A stretch of 64,000 bases of DNA from Roseivirga sp. UBA6052 (GTDB taxonomy: Bacteria > Bacteroidota > Bacteroidia > Cytophagales > Cyclobacteriaceae). The notes beneath the pieces were generated by a model, which made no database searches, had not been told where the DNA came from, and saw only the letters and a list, made by a program, of their open reading frames with translations. Each line of letters begins with the position of its first letter. Within the stretch, counting starts at the first letter, position 1. Made by a program: the position numbers and the translations under genes. This document shows, piece by piece, positions 1 to 9,390 of the stretch. The stretch covers positions 561,296 through 625,295 of the forward strand of contig DIYO01000009.1 of assembly GCA_002427755.1 (NCBI GenBank), written 5' to 3'.

Positions 1-1
1 G

Positions 2-3000
2 AATGGATTGCTTGTTGACAATACAGACTTTATAGGCTCTAATACCCTGCAATTCACAAATGAAGAATTTGAGCTTGGCAGGTTTGAAAATCCAAACCAG
101 TTTAATGTTAACTTCTTCTTCGATGGCAAAATATCTGAAGTAATATCTTATTCCGTTAGACCAACAGATACCGAAAACAACCGTATAGAGTCATACCTAG
201 CCCTAAAATATGGTATCACCTTGGATCAAGCCTCACCAAGAAACTATGTCGCTTCAGATGGATCTACCCTGCTATTTGATGCTACTAATAATGAGGGTGC
301 TGGAGGAAGCCTCAATTATAGTAACGACATAGCAGGTATAGGTAGAGACGATACTTCATGTCTTATTCAAAAACAATCTACAAGCCAAAACTCGGGTGCA
401 ATTGTAACTATGGGTCTAGGTTCGATTGAAGCCAGTAATGCCGCAAATCCAAACACCTTTACGAGTGACCTAGATTTTTTAGTCTGGGGTGATGATGGTG
501 TAGACGCGCAACAAAGCAATGCAAATACCTTAGACGTGCCGGGTATTGTAACCGAAAGAATGCAACGAATCTGGAGAGTTGAAGAGAATGGAACAGTTGG
601 AGCAACTACCATTCAGTTTGATTTAACTGGCTTAGGTTATAGCACCAATGTAAGTGATTTCAATTTGATTGTTTCTAATACCACAACGATGGCATCTGGT
701 TCTACTACACCAGCGGCTTCTCTTGTGAATAACATTCTTACATTTAACAATATAGACTTAACCGATGGTCAATTCTTTACAATCGGTACAGCAAGAACTA
801 ATTGTGCACCGGGTGGTGTCCAAACGAATATTCAACTTTGGCTAAGGGCTGACGCAGGTACCAATACAACTACAAATGGTGACCCTATCACCTCTTGGAT
901 AGACCAATCGGGAAATGGAAATGATGCTTCTTCAGGTACCTCTCCAAACTTCAATAGTATCAACAATAACTTTAACCCTTCAATAAACTTTGATGCCAGT
1001 AACTCAGAGTTCTTAACGATTGCCAATGATGCTAATTTAGATACTGAAGAACATGCTGTTTTTGTAATTGGAACATTAAGTACAGGGTCTGGATCATATG
1101 CTCCATTTATTGTAAAGACTGGAACTTATAACTGGGCAGATGGCTGGGGGATTACAAGGAATAATTCAGATACTGAAACTCAATACTTCAGACATGGTTG
1201 GAACAGTGGCAATAATAGCATTTCAAGAACAATCACAAACGATGTGCCTTTTATCCATACCGCCTTTACCGATGCTACCAACTATGACTATTTCTTAAAC
1301 CTAACACCATCAACATCTCAAACAAAACCGGCTAGTGCGCTCAATACAGTTGATGAGTTATACCTAGGAGCTTCTCCAGATGGAGCTGGTACAGGTACTC
1401 AAGATTATTTAAATGGAACGATTTCAGAAACCATAGTATTTAGCAGTGCTTTATCCATAGCTGAAAGAGAAAGAGTAGCATCATATCTCGCCATTAAGTA
1501 TGGCATTACTTTAAGCAATACGGGTGGAGGAACAAATGGAGATTACATAAGAGCAGATGGCACCAATATTTGGGATGCCTCAGATTATAGTTCATATCAT
1601 AATGATGTGGCTGGTATAGGAAGAGACGATGATGGATGTTTTAGTCAAAAACAGTCTTCTTCGGCTAATTCCGATGATATTTTAACGGTTGGTCTTGGTT
1701 CGGTTGCTAACAGTAATGCAGAGAATGTAAATTCATTTACCGAAAATGGTGATTACTTTATCTGGGGTAATGACAATGCATCTACATTGCAAGGAGATAA
1801 TGTAACAAATGACCAGCCTCCAACCATTTCATCAAGAATGGCCCGTATATGGCGAGCAGATGACACAGGTAACGTTGGCGCTACAGAATTACAATTTGAC
1901 CTAGCCGGTTTAGGCTATACAACAGGCGATGCATCGGTGTATTCTCTCTTAATCAGCCCTAACGCAGGATCACCAGATATGGCCAATGCCATTATTATTA
2001 CAGGTGGAACTTTTAATGGAGATGTACTATCGTTCTCAGGAATAGACATTGAGGACGGCCAATATTTTACTATTGGAACAGGAGTGGAAATCTGTGGTCC
2101 TGGAGGAGTTAATACGAACCTTTCAGCTTGGTTCAGAGGCGACCTAGAAGCCTACTCCGATAATTCGGGCACAACACTTGCCACAGACGGACAAGACATT
2201 CTAGAGTGGGGTGACCAAAGCTTTAATGCTAGAGATGCTGAAGAAGTTGATCTAGGAGGTGGGAATTCAGCGATTGAACCTACATTCGAAGCCAATGAAT
2301 TTAACTTTAATCCCATTGCTAGATTTACTGATGCGAATTCAACGAACAATTCATATTTCAGAACTAACCCGTCAACAACAGATATTGATACTGACTTTAG
2401 CATTATTTCAGTCTTTAAAACAGGTCAATCTCAAGGAACGGATGAAGATGTATTAAACTCACCTGTACTTATAAGCGCAAGAGACGCTGGTACCAGTGAT
2501 TTCTCAATGGGAATGCAAAATGGTACCTTATGGCTGGATGCAGACTCTGACAATGGCTTTGAGGCTCAGACAGACATAAATGGAACACTCTATAATGATA
2601 ATCAAATCCATATTGCCACCTCGGTAAAAAATGGTACAGCACTAACCATATTTGTAGATTCAGAGAACATTACAACGGGTACCGGCAATGCGTCAGTTGC
2701 AAGCTCAGTAGGATTTGGAATTGGTAACCATTCCGTTACTACAGATATTCAAGCGCAATTCGCAGGTGATATTGCGGAAACCATTGTATTTAGCAGTCCG
2801 CTTTCAGAAACAGAGCAAGCCAGAGTAGAAAGTTATTTGTCTATAAAGTATGGATTAACTCGAAATGTATCGGCCCTCTCTGAAGCTGCAGAAGATTACC
2901 TCGCAGCAGACGGTGCACCGGTATGGGATATAGATAACCAAGGCATAACTTACTATAATGACATTTTCGGTATCGCGAGAGATGACCTCTCCTGTTTAAA

Positions 3001-3985
3001 TCAAACTCAATCTAAAAGTGAAAACTCCGATGCCATAATAACCTTTAATATCTCGGGAGGGTTTACTGAAAACGATGCCTATTTACTCTCTGGTAATGAT
3101 AATGCCGTGTTAGAAAGAGAAGGAAATACAGAAAGACCTCCAGGTATCAACAGCAGGCTCAATAGAGAATGGCGGGTTCAAGAGACAGGTACAGTAGGCA
3201 CCATTGAACTCACTTATGATATGGCCAACATTACAGGACCTCTAGGTGTAGGAACTAATAACTTGGGCCAATTGCGATTACTCGTTGATGATGATGGAGA
3301 TTTTAGAACTAATGCCACGCTTATAGAACCGGCCTCCTTCAATGGTACCGATAATACAGTAACCTTCAACGTCAATTTCACAAGCGGTCAGTATTATACG
3401 CTAGGATCAATAGAACGAGCAGCATTACCTGTAGAGTTACTGAGTTTTGATGCGCTAGTCCAAAATGATTTAGTATCATTAGTTTGGTCAACCATCTCAG
3501 AAGAAAACAACGCATTCTGGACTATAGAAAGAAGTTCAAATGGTATTGACTTTGAACCTATAGCAAATCTTGATGGTGCCGGAACAAGTCAGAACCTTGT
3601 GAATTATCGTTACATAGATACCAACCCATTAAACGGTTTCTCCTTCTATAGATTAAAACAGACTGACTTTAGTGGTGAATTTGACTACTCTGAGGTTCGC
3701 TCTGTATATGTAGAACGATCAAAAGAGGTGCGTATTGAAGTTTTCCCTAACCCAATTATGGCAGGACAGATTCTGAAGCTCAGACACAATTTAACTGAAG
3801 TTCAAGAAGGGTTGATTAGAGTATTTGATTTAAATGGAAGAGTGAGTTTCAGTCAATCGATAAGACTCGATCCAATGAACAATCAAATAGATATTCCGAC
3901 ACAGAAAATGAAGAGAGGAATAACAATAATCAAAATACTGCTGTCTGAAGGCAAGGAGTATACCTTTAAAGTACTAGTTCGCTAG
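2..3985 (+). CDS. Giant modular T9SS-secreted surface protein (5' end missing)
   Basis: The reading frame is open to the left edge, so the true start and signal peptide are outside the window; about 1327 codons are visible. The protein is built of three similar modules. Each carries a conserved segment ending in ESYLALKYGITL or close variants (about residues 59-72, 490-503 and 940-953), then a GIGRDD...C...Q.QS...NS block. LamG/concanavalin-like stretches (LWLRADAG, SGNGNDA, AWFRGD) come between them. A Fn3-like domain starting LPVELLSFDA (about 1140-1240) precedes a C-terminal type A sorting domain with FPNP, FDLNGR and a basic end (FKVLVR). That domain directs export by the type IX secretion system, which fits the gld and sprE genes in this window. 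The likely role is a secreted or cell-surface adhesin or binding protein; the ligand is unknown. The 3' end overlaps the convergent methyltransferase gene by 12 bases. Confidence 0.85.
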   Translation, partial: NGLLVDNTDFIGSNTLQFTNEEFELGRFENPNQFNVNFFFDGKISEVISYSVRPTDTENNRIESYLALKYGITLDQASPRNYVASDGSTLLFDATNNEGAGGSLNYSNDIAGIGRDDTSCLIQKQSTSQNSGAIVTMGLGSIEASNAANPNTFTSDLDFLVWGDDGVDAQQSNANTLDVPGIVTERMQRIWRVEENGTVGATTIQFDLTGLGYSTNVSDFNLIVSNTTTMASGSTTPAASLVNNILTFNNIDLTDGQFFTIGTARTNCAPGGVQTNIQLWLRADAGTNTTTNGDPITSWIDQSGNGNDASSGTSPNFNSINNNFNPSINFDASNSEFLTIANDANLDTEEHAVFVIGTLSTGSGSYAPFIVKTGTYNWADGWGITRNNSDTETQYFRHGWNSGNNSISRTITNDVPFIHTAFTDATNYDYFLNLTPSTSQTKPASALNTVDELYLGASPDGAGTGTQDYLNGTISETIVFSSALSIAERERVASYLAIKYGITLSNTGGGTNGDYIRADGTNIWDASDYSSYHNDVAGIGRDDDGCFSQKQSSSANSDDILTVGLGSVANSNAENVNSFTENGDYFIWGNDNASTLQGDNVTNDQPPTISSRMARIWRADDTGNVGATELQFDLAGLGYTTGDASVYSLLISPNAGSPDMANAIIITGGTFNGDVLSFSGIDIEDGQYFTIGTGVEICGPGGVNTNLSAWFRGDLEAYSDNSGTTLATDGQDILEWGDQSFNARDAEEVDLGGGNSAIEPTFEANEFNFNPIARFTDANSTNNSYFRTNPSTTDIDTDFSIISVFKTGQSQGTDEDVLNSPVLISARDAGTSDFSMGMQNGTLWLDADSDNGFEAQTDINGTLYNDNQIHIATSVKNGTALTIFVDSENITTGTGNASVASSVGFGIGNHSVTTDIQAQFAGDIAETIVFSSPLSETEQARVESYLSIKYGLTRNVSALSEAAEDYLAADGAPVWDIDNQGITYYNDIFGIARDDLSCLNQTQSKSENSDAIITFNISGGFTENDAYLLSGNDNAVLEREGNTERPPGINSRLNREWRVQETGTVGTIELTYDMANITGPLGVGTNNLGQLRLLVDDDGDFRTNATLIEPASFNGTDNTVTFNVNFTSGQYYTLGSIERAALPVELLSFDALVQNDLVSLVWSTISEENNAFWTIERSSNGIDFEPIANLDGAGTSQNLVNYRYIDTNPLNGFSFYRLKQTDFSGEFDYSEVRSVYVERSKEVRIEVFPNPIMAGQILKLRHNLTEVQEGLIRVFDLNGRVSFSQSIRLDPMNNQIDIPTQKMKRGITIIKILLSEGKEYTFKVLVR

Positions 3986-4582
3986 CATATATTTTGCACT
4001 AAAGACGGTCGGGCTTTTCCACTGTTTTAATTCCTTAATCTCAAATCCATTATTGGTGATCAAGTTACTTATGGGTAATAAAGATTGCGCTTCGAGATTA
4101 GAAAAGTGACCAAAGAACTTGTGCATTACCCAAAGCAGTAAACGGTCTTTCTTTGAACTGGGAACATCAAAATCTGTAACTAGTAAAATCGCTTCTGATT
4201 TCAGCAGAGATTTCAAATGATCGAGTATCGAAAGCATAGAATCCTTGCTAAAACAATCCAAAAAGAAGTTAGCGATTACAACATCATATTGCCCTTCATG
4301 ATCTAGAATGTCATTTTTGATGAAGTTTACATCAAGATTAATTGACCTGTTTTGCGCTAATCTCAGCATCTCTTCAGAGCGCTCAACAAAATCAATTTTT
4401 AGATCAGTCACCCGAGGAAAAAAGTCAAACAACTCACCATTTCCACCTCCTACCCAGAGTATCTGGTCACCAGCTTTTATGTTACCCAGATTAAAAACTT
4501 GAGCCTCAATCAAAGCATTACCAAACACAAGATGAGATAAGTGTTGATAAAATTTAGCTACACGGTCAAAATCGTTTTTCAA
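3974..4582 (-). CDS. Class I SAM-dependent methyltransferase
   Basis: A 202-residue soluble protein with the glycine-rich SAM-binding motif I (ILWVGGGNGELF, about residues 41-52), an acidic residue after the next strand (DFVERSEEML) and a motif IV-like VIANFFLDCF near 103-112. This is the Rossmann-like methyltransferase fold; the methyl acceptor cannot be read from the sequence. The start is TTG, overlapping the stop of the upstream membrane-protein gene as TTGA, which implies translational coupling. No better ATG lies nearby. The partner has UbiA-like features, so a job in methylating a prenylated or lipid product is possible, but that is inference. Confidence 0.75.
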   Translation of the reverse strand: MKNDFDRVAKFYQHLSHLVFGNALIEAQVFNLGNIKAGDQILWVGGGNGELFDFFPRVTDLKIDFVERSEEMLRLAQNRSINLDVNFIKNDILDHEGQYDVVIANFFLDCFSKDSMLSILDHLKSLLKSEAILLVTDFDVPSSKKDRLLLWVMHKFFGHFSNLEAQSLLPISNLITNNGFEIKELKQWKSPTVFSAKYMLAN

Positions 4583-5382
4583 AACAGATAAATGAGTGGA
4601 ATGAGAAAAATACCATCACAAATGAGACGGTATTGATTTATAAAATTCGACCTATATCTAATGGTCAAGAAAAGTACCGCAATCATGACTATTAACAAGG
4701 TGTAAGCATGATCCAGACCATTTGTTATCAGCATTATTACTGAACTAATAAAGGCCAATATCAATACTACATGAATGAGTTTAAGAGTACCACTGGTTTC
4801 TTTTCTTATAGCTACAGACTTCACCTTATCATTACGGTCTAGCTTTTCTTCAAAAACCGAAATGATTAACAAATTGCCGTAAGCCACCAATGATAGAATG
4901 ATCATTAAGCTGATACTCTCGATTCCTATTTCATCCAATAAGCTAAGAGGTGCCACACAAATACCAACAGCATATACAATAGCCGCAAAGAGTTCTTTAT
5001 TAATCGCCTTTTTTGAGAAGTAAGAGTAGAGCAGATAGACTAAGCTTATCAACGCCAGAATACCTCCTATCCAAATAGTACTTTCCGGTAGTTGGGTTAG
5101 GTTTACTAGCCCCAATGAAAAGACGAGCAGCGCAATAGAGATAATAAATTTGAAGTACTTACTATGGAAGGCGTGTCTTGGATTAGTTACACTCCCCTTC
5201 GACTTGTAAGCATCAAGTAAATGATCCGCAGTATAGATTAGCCAAATAGCTATTGCTAAACCAAATGCCATGTTCAAGGTAACCTTTACTTCTAGAATTT
5301 CACCTACAAAAAGGGTCATTACCACTGAGCCAATCGTAATGTCTAAGCTTAGATTTTGAATGAATTGAAGTGCTTTATTCAT
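4579..5382 (-). CDS. Polytopic membrane protein, UbiA prenyltransferase-like
   Basis: A 267-residue, very hydrophobic protein with about seven to eight predicted membrane helices and short basic loops. A DHLLDAYKSK segment at residues 53-62 has the D-x-x-x-D spacing and position of the first aspartate motif of UbiA-type prenyltransferases, but the full NDxxDxxxD is not present. The family call is therefore tentative; a structural membrane protein is the alternative. It starts with ATG only a few bases downstream of the terminator that closes the atp operon, and its stop is coupled to the methyltransferase start, so the two probably form a bicistronic unit. Confidence 0.6.
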   Translation of the reverse strand: MNKALQFIQNLSLDITIGSVVMTLFVGEILEVKVTLNMAFGLAIAIWLIYTADHLLDAYKSKGSVTNPRHAFHSKYFKFIISIALLVFSLGLVNLTQLPESTIWIGGILALISLVYLLYSYFSKKAINKELFAAIVYAVGICVAPLSLLDEIGIESISLMIILSLVAYGNLLIISVFEEKLDRNDKVKSVAIRKETSGTLKLIHVVLILAFISSVIMLITNGLDHAYTLLIVMIAVLFLTIRYRSNFINQYRLICDGIFLIPLIYLF

Positions 5383-5388
5383 GGCAAC

Positions 5389-5419
5389 AAAAAACCCTGA
5401 CCAGAGACTGATCAGGGTT
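5389..5419 (-). terminator. Rho-independent terminator of the atp operon
   Basis: On the minus strand, 25 bases after the atpG stop, AACCCTGA pairs perfectly with TCAGGGTT (5393-5400 and 5412-5419) around an 11-base loop. A run of six T follows (5389-5394). The next gene starts only six bases beyond the T run. Confidence 0.8.
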
Positions 5420-5444
5420 CAATTTATAGTTTTTGCTATTATTC

Positions 5445-6320
5445 TTAACTATCTGCAGCCAAAGCCTCAGCACCACCAACGATCTCAAGAATCTCTTTGG
5501 TAATTGCCGCCTGACGCGTTCTGTTATAAGTCAATTTCAACTCTTTCAATAACTCACCAGCATTATCTGTTGCTTTACCCATTGCAGTCATTCGAGCACC
5601 ATGCTCAGAAGCATTAGATTCCAAAACAGCTTTGTAAAATTGAATCTTCAAAGACTTAGGAATTAGCTCCTCAACAATAAAGTCTTGAGAAGGCTCATAG
5701 ATGTAGTCCGTGTTAGTATCTGCATCTTCTTGCTCACTCTCAACAATTGGTAAGAACTGTTCTGTTCTTACAATCTGGGTAGCCACATTTTTGAATTCAT
5801 TGTAACAAAGCACCACTTTATCGTAGTCTCCATGCTCAAATCCATTCATGGCAAACTCTGCGGCTTCTCTCACTGCATCGAAAGATAGGTTACCGAATAC
5901 TTCATAGTAATCGTTAACTGCATTAAAATCTCTCTTTCTGTAGAAATCGAATGCTTTCTTACCCAGTGGAAGTACATCGAATGCAGCACCTGCATATTCT
6001 TCAGACTCCATGGCTGCTCTTACTGCTTTAAAGATATTTGAGTTGAATGCTCCACAAAGACCTCTATCTGAAGTCACAGCAACGAACAACACTTTCTTAA
6101 TATCTCTTACTTCAGAATAGGTATCCATTCCCTCTTCAGTATTACCTGAAGAAACATTGGCTAATAATCCTGTAAGCTTTTCAGAGTAAGGGCGTAATTG
6201 GACGATACGATCTTGTGCTCTTCTCAGCTTAGCAGCCGCAACCATTTTCATGGCTTTGGTGATTTGCTGCGTTGAGCTAACCGATTTAATCCTTTCTTTT
6301 ACTTCCTTTAAGCTTGGCAT
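5445..6320 (-). CDS. atpG: ATP synthase F1 subunit gamma
   Basis: A 291-residue central-stalk subunit of F1, which couples rotation of the c ring to catalysis in the alpha3beta3 head. The N-terminal helix (KERIKSVSSTQQITKAMKMV) and the C-terminal helix (YNRTRQAAITKEILEIVGGA) are the conserved coiled-coil halves of the gamma shaft, and the length is typical. It is the last gene of the minus-strand atp operon, 36 bases after atpA, and a terminator follows. The usual next genes, atpD and atpC, are absent here; in Bacteroidota they commonly sit at another locus. Confidence 0.97.
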   Translation of the reverse strand: MPSLKEVKERIKSVSSTQQITKAMKMVAAAKLRRAQDRIVQLRPYSEKLTGLLANVSSGNTEEGMDTYSEVRDIKKVLFVAVTSDRGLCGAFNSNIFKAVRAAMESEEYAGAAFDVLPLGKKAFDFYRKRDFNAVNDYYEVFGNLSFDAVREAAEFAMNGFEHGDYDKVVLCYNEFKNVATQIVRTEQFLPIVESEQEDADTNTDYIYEPSQDFIVEELIPKSLKIQFYKAVLESNASEHGARMTAMGKATDNAGELLKELKLTYNRTRQAAITKEILEIVGGAEALAADS

Positions 6321-6356
6321 AAGCTATTATTCATTGGACCGAAGCCCGTGTTTTAA

Positions 6357-7931
6357 TTAATATTTTGATGAAAGATCCGCTGCAACTTTAACCAAAACGT
6401 CAGTTGCGCTAGCATCTAGTTTACCCGCTTTCAGCGTGTTTAACGCATCAGCATGGCTAGATCTTAGAACAGTTAAGAATTCAGTTTCGAACTCTTTCAC
6501 TTTCTCTACAGGAACTTTATCAATTAAACCTTTAGTAGAAGCGTAGATGATGGCTACTTGCTCCTCAACAGGAACCGGTGCAAACTGACCTTGCTTCAAT
6601 ACTTCTTGGTTTTTTCTACCTCTATCGATAGTCAATTGAGTAGCTGCATCAAGGTCAGAACCAAACTTCGCGAAAGCTTCTAGCTCACGGAACTGTGCTT
6701 GGTCAAGCTTTAATGTACCTGCTACTTTTTTCATTGATTTAATCTGAGCAGATCCACCTACCCTAGATACTGAGATACCCACGTTAATCGCTGGTCTCAC
6801 ACCTGAATTAAATAGGTTAGTTTCCAAGAAGATTTGTCCATCAGTAATTGAAATCACATTAGTAGGGATATAGGCAGAAACGTCACCTGCTTGTGTTTCA
6901 ATAATTGGAAGTGCAGTTAATGAACCACCACCTTTTACTTTGCCTTGAAGAGAAGGAGGAAGATCGTTCATTGCTGCTGCAATATCATCGTTGTCATTCA
7001 ACTTAGCAGCTCTTTCTAACAGTCTTGAGTGCAAATAGAATACATCCCCTGGATAAGCTTCACGTCCCGGAGGTCTTCTTAGTAGAAGAGATACCTCACG
7101 ATATGCTACAGCTTGCTTAGAAAGGTCATCATAGATTACAAGAGCAGGACGTCCCGTATCTCTGAAGTACTCACCAATAGCAGCACCAGTAAATGGCGCA
7201 AAGAACTGCATTGGAGCAGGGTCAGCAGCAGAAGCAGCAACAACTACTGTGTAATCCATGGCACCACCTTTTTCAAGGGCTGCTACCACACCAGCAACTG
7301 TAGAAGCTTTTTGTCCTACTGCAACATAAATACAGAATACCGGCTCACCAGCTTCGTAGAATTCTCTCTGGTTAATGATAGTATCGATAACTACGGCTGT
7401 TTTACCAGTCTGACGGTCACCAATTACTAACTCACGCTGACCTCTACCGATTGGAATCATAGAGTCAATCGCTTTAATACCAGTTTGAAGCGGCTCGTTT
7501 ACCGGCTGACGGTAGATTACACCAGGAGCTTTACGCTCGATAGGCATCTCAAACGTTTCGCCTTCGATTGGTCCTTTACCATCAATTGGATTACCAAGCG
7601 TATCTACTACTCTACCTACCATGCCTTCACCAGCCTTGATAGATGCGATACGACCAGTTCTCTTTACAGTGTCACCTTCTTTAACATCTGCTGAATCACC
7701 TAGAAGTACAGCACCTACATTGTCTTCTTCAAGGTTAAGTACTAGTGCATTCAATCCGTTTTCGAACTCTAAAAGCTCACCAGACTGTGCTTTTGAAAGT
7801 CCGTAGATTCTAGCTACACCATCACCTACTTGAAGTACAGTACCTACTTCTTCTAGTTCAGCCTCTGATTTAAAGTTTGAGAGTTGCTCTCTTAAGATCG
7901 CTGAAACCTCATCAGGTCTTACATCTGCCAT
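6357..7931 (-). CDS. atpA: ATP synthase F1 subunit alpha
   Basis: A 524-residue regulatory nucleotide-binding subunit of F1. The P-loop GDRQTGKT is at residues 171-178. The RPPGREAYPGDVFYLHSRLL block and the SVSRVGGSAQ segment, which carries the arginine finger that completes the catalytic site on beta, are intact. The N-terminal beta-barrel and C-terminal helical domain are full length. It lies between atpH (30 bases upstream) and atpG in the standard order. The long antisense open frames over this gene are shadows of its codon structure. Confidence 0.98.
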   Translation of the reverse strand: MADVRPDEVSAILREQLSNFKSEAELEEVGTVLQVGDGVARIYGLSKAQSGELLEFENGLNALVLNLEEDNVGAVLLGDSADVKEGDTVKRTGRIASIKAGEGMVGRVVDTLGNPIDGKGPIEGETFEMPIERKAPGVIYRQPVNEPLQTGIKAIDSMIPIGRGQRELVIGDRQTGKTAVVIDTIINQREFYEAGEPVFCIYVAVGQKASTVAGVVAALEKGGAMDYTVVVAASAADPAPMQFFAPFTGAAIGEYFRDTGRPALVIYDDLSKQAVAYREVSLLLRRPPGREAYPGDVFYLHSRLLERAAKLNDNDDIAAAMNDLPPSLQGKVKGGGSLTALPIIETQAGDVSAYIPTNVISITDGQIFLETNLFNSGVRPAINVGISVSRVGGSAQIKSMKKVAGTLKLDQAQFRELEAFAKFGSDLDAATQLTIDRGRKNQEVLKQGQFAPVPVEEQVAIIYASTKGLIDKVPVEKVKEFETEFLTVLRSSHADALNTLKAGKLDASATDVLVKVAADLSSKY

Positions 7932-7961
7932 TTTATATTACAGTTAATGTTATAGTTCTTT

Positions 7962-8519
7962 TTAAAAAGCCTTTTCGTAGTGGTTCTTAGTGAACTCCAC
8001 TCTAAGTGCTTGTAATTTTGAGCTTACAGAATCGTCAATCTGTCTGTCTCCGATTTTCAAGATAAATCCACCAATAAGTGAATCATCTACCTTTTCAGTT
8101 AGCTCTACATTTTTATGTGTTATCTTTTTAACTACTGCTTCAAACTCTTTTCTAAGAGCAGCCGATAATGGGAAAGTAGTAGTTACCGTTGCCTCTTCAA
8201 TTCCTTTCTTCACATTGTATTGATGATGGAATTCAGTAGCAATCTGTGCCAAATATGCCTCTCTGTGTTTCTTGGTAAGGATCTGAAAAATTGCCATCGT
8301 TAGGTCATTTACTTTACCAGCAAACAACTTATTCAGAATGGCCAATTTCTTGTCATGCGTAATGATTGGACTCTTTAGCATTAACAACAAATCTCTGTTC
8401 TCTTTTACAGTTTCAAAGAACATGAGCATATCCTTATTCACCTCTTCCAACTGCTTTTTCTCAACGGCTAGGTCGAGCAAAGACTTGGCATATCTGGAAG
8501 CAATTCTATATTCAGACAT
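7962..8519 (-). CDS. atpH: ATP synthase F1 subunit delta
   Basis: A 185-residue peripheral-stalk subunit linking F1 alpha to the b subunits. The N-terminal helical domain (MSEYRIASRYAKSLLDLAVE) and the C-terminal conserved block (DDSLIGGFILKIGDRQIDDS) are the OSCP/delta family signatures, and the length is normal. The ATG start is 9 bases after the atpF stop, so co-translation is likely. Confidence 0.95.
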   Translation of the reverse strand: MSEYRIASRYAKSLLDLAVEKKQLEEVNKDMLMFFETVKENRDLLLMLKSPIITHDKKLAILNKLFAGKVNDLTMAIFQILTKKHREAYLAQIATEFHHQYNVKKGIEEATVTTTFPLSAALRKEFEAVVKKITHKNVELTEKVDDSLIGGFILKIGDRQIDDSVSSKLQALRVEFTKNHYEKAF

Positions 8520-8528
8520 TCGTCAGAA

Positions 8529-9023
8529 TTAATTTAAGTTCAAATCCTTTACGTACTCGTCAACCAATGTTTCCTGAGCTTTCTTTTCGCCCAATTGCGT
8601 ACGTAATACTTTTTCTGTGATATCTAGTGAAAGGGCAGCAACCTGGGTTTTCACATCAGCCAAGGCCGCTCTCTTTTCATTCTCAATGCTCGCTTTTGCA
8701 TCTTCAACCATCTTTGCAGTGATCTTAGAAGTTTCAGCTTTAGCATCTTCTTTAATTTTATTAGCAGCTGCAACAGCTTCTTTCAAAAGGCTATCTCTTT
8801 CTGCTCTTGCTTCAGCTAATAACTTTTCGTTATCTGCCTGAAGCGCTTGCATCTCTTCTTTAGCTTGTTCAGCAGATTTAAGAGCACCTTCAATTGTTTC
8901 TTCTCTTTCTTTAAGACCGGCTAAGATTGGCTTCCAAGCAAACTTTCCTAGTACAAATAGTAACAAAAGGAAAGCAACCATTTGGAAGATAAATAAACCG
9001 GTATCTGGTATTAATAAGTCCAT
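8529..9023 (-). CDS. atpF: ATP synthase F0 subunit b
   Basis: A 164-residue peripheral-stalk subunit. One N-terminal membrane helix (about residues 8-30, ending LGKFAWKPI) is followed by a long charged Ala/Lys/Glu-rich coiled coil, the classic b-subunit layout. There is a single b gene and no b' copy. The 72-base gap from atpE holds a strong hairpin (see the separate feature), which may lower expression of the downstream genes relative to the c subunit. Confidence 0.95.
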   Translation of the reverse strand: MDLLIPDTGLFIFQMVAFLLLLFVLGKFAWKPILAGLKEREETIEGALKSAEQAKEEMQALQADNEKLLAEARAERDSLLKEAVAAANKIKEDAKAETSKITAKMVEDAKASIENEKRAALADVKTQVAALSLDITEKVLRTQLGEKKAQETLVDEYVKDLNLN

Positions 9024-9051
9024 GTTCTCTAGTCTCTTTTATAAAGAATGC

Positions 9052-9082
9052 ACTCAGACCGGCCTAATGCCTTGGTCTGAGT
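9052..9082 (-). promoter_or_regulatory. Intercistronic hairpin between atpE and atpF
   Basis: A perfect 9-base inverted repeat, ACTCAGACC (9052-9060) and GGTCTGAGT (9074-9082). Within its 13-base loop, GGC can also pair with GCC, lengthening the stem. No T run follows on the minus strand, so it is not a simple terminator. It is placed to stabilise the upstream atpE message or to reduce readthrough into atpF; which of these is inference. Confidence 0.6.
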
Positions 9083-9095
9083 TCATTCAAATGAT

Positions 9096-9356
9096 TTAAA
9101 GTGCTGAAACGATATCGTTATTCACCGCTAAAAGGAAACAAGCAACTACACCGAAAAGGGCAATTACCTCAATAAGTGCAGCAATAATCAACATACCAGA
9201 CTGCAATTTACCAGCAGCCTCAGGTTGTCTTGCCATACCTTCCATAGCAGAAGCACCAATTTTTCCGATACCAAGACCTGCACCAATTGCAACTAGTCCA
9301 GCACCAATGCCAGCACCCATTAGAGCGTAACCAGCAGTTAATAAAATAGATAACAT
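9096..9356 (-). CDS. atpE: ATP synthase F0 subunit c
   Basis: An 86-residue hairpin of two membrane helices that forms the rotor ring. The glycine-rich first helix (GAGIGAGLVAIGAGLGIG), the polar loop ARQPEA and the ion-carrying Glu63 in ALIEVIALFG are all present. Residues that usually mark sodium-binding rings (Gln in helix 1, Ser/Thr after the Glu) are not seen: Lys32 and Val64 occupy about those places. I therefore infer proton coupling. It lies between atpB and atpF in the usual order. Confidence 0.96.
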   Translation of the reverse strand: MLSILLTAGYALMGAGIGAGLVAIGAGLGIGKIGASAMEGMARQPEAAGKLQSGMLIIAALIEVIALFGVVACFLLAVNNDIVSAL

Positions 9357-9390
9357 AATTTGTTTATTATATATGAAACAATGGTTCTAA

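Noticed and set aside
7113..7694. Long plus-strand open frames over atpA
   Set aside because: They lie opposite a fully conserved gene, have biased composition and no recognisable domain; they are shadows of atpA codons.
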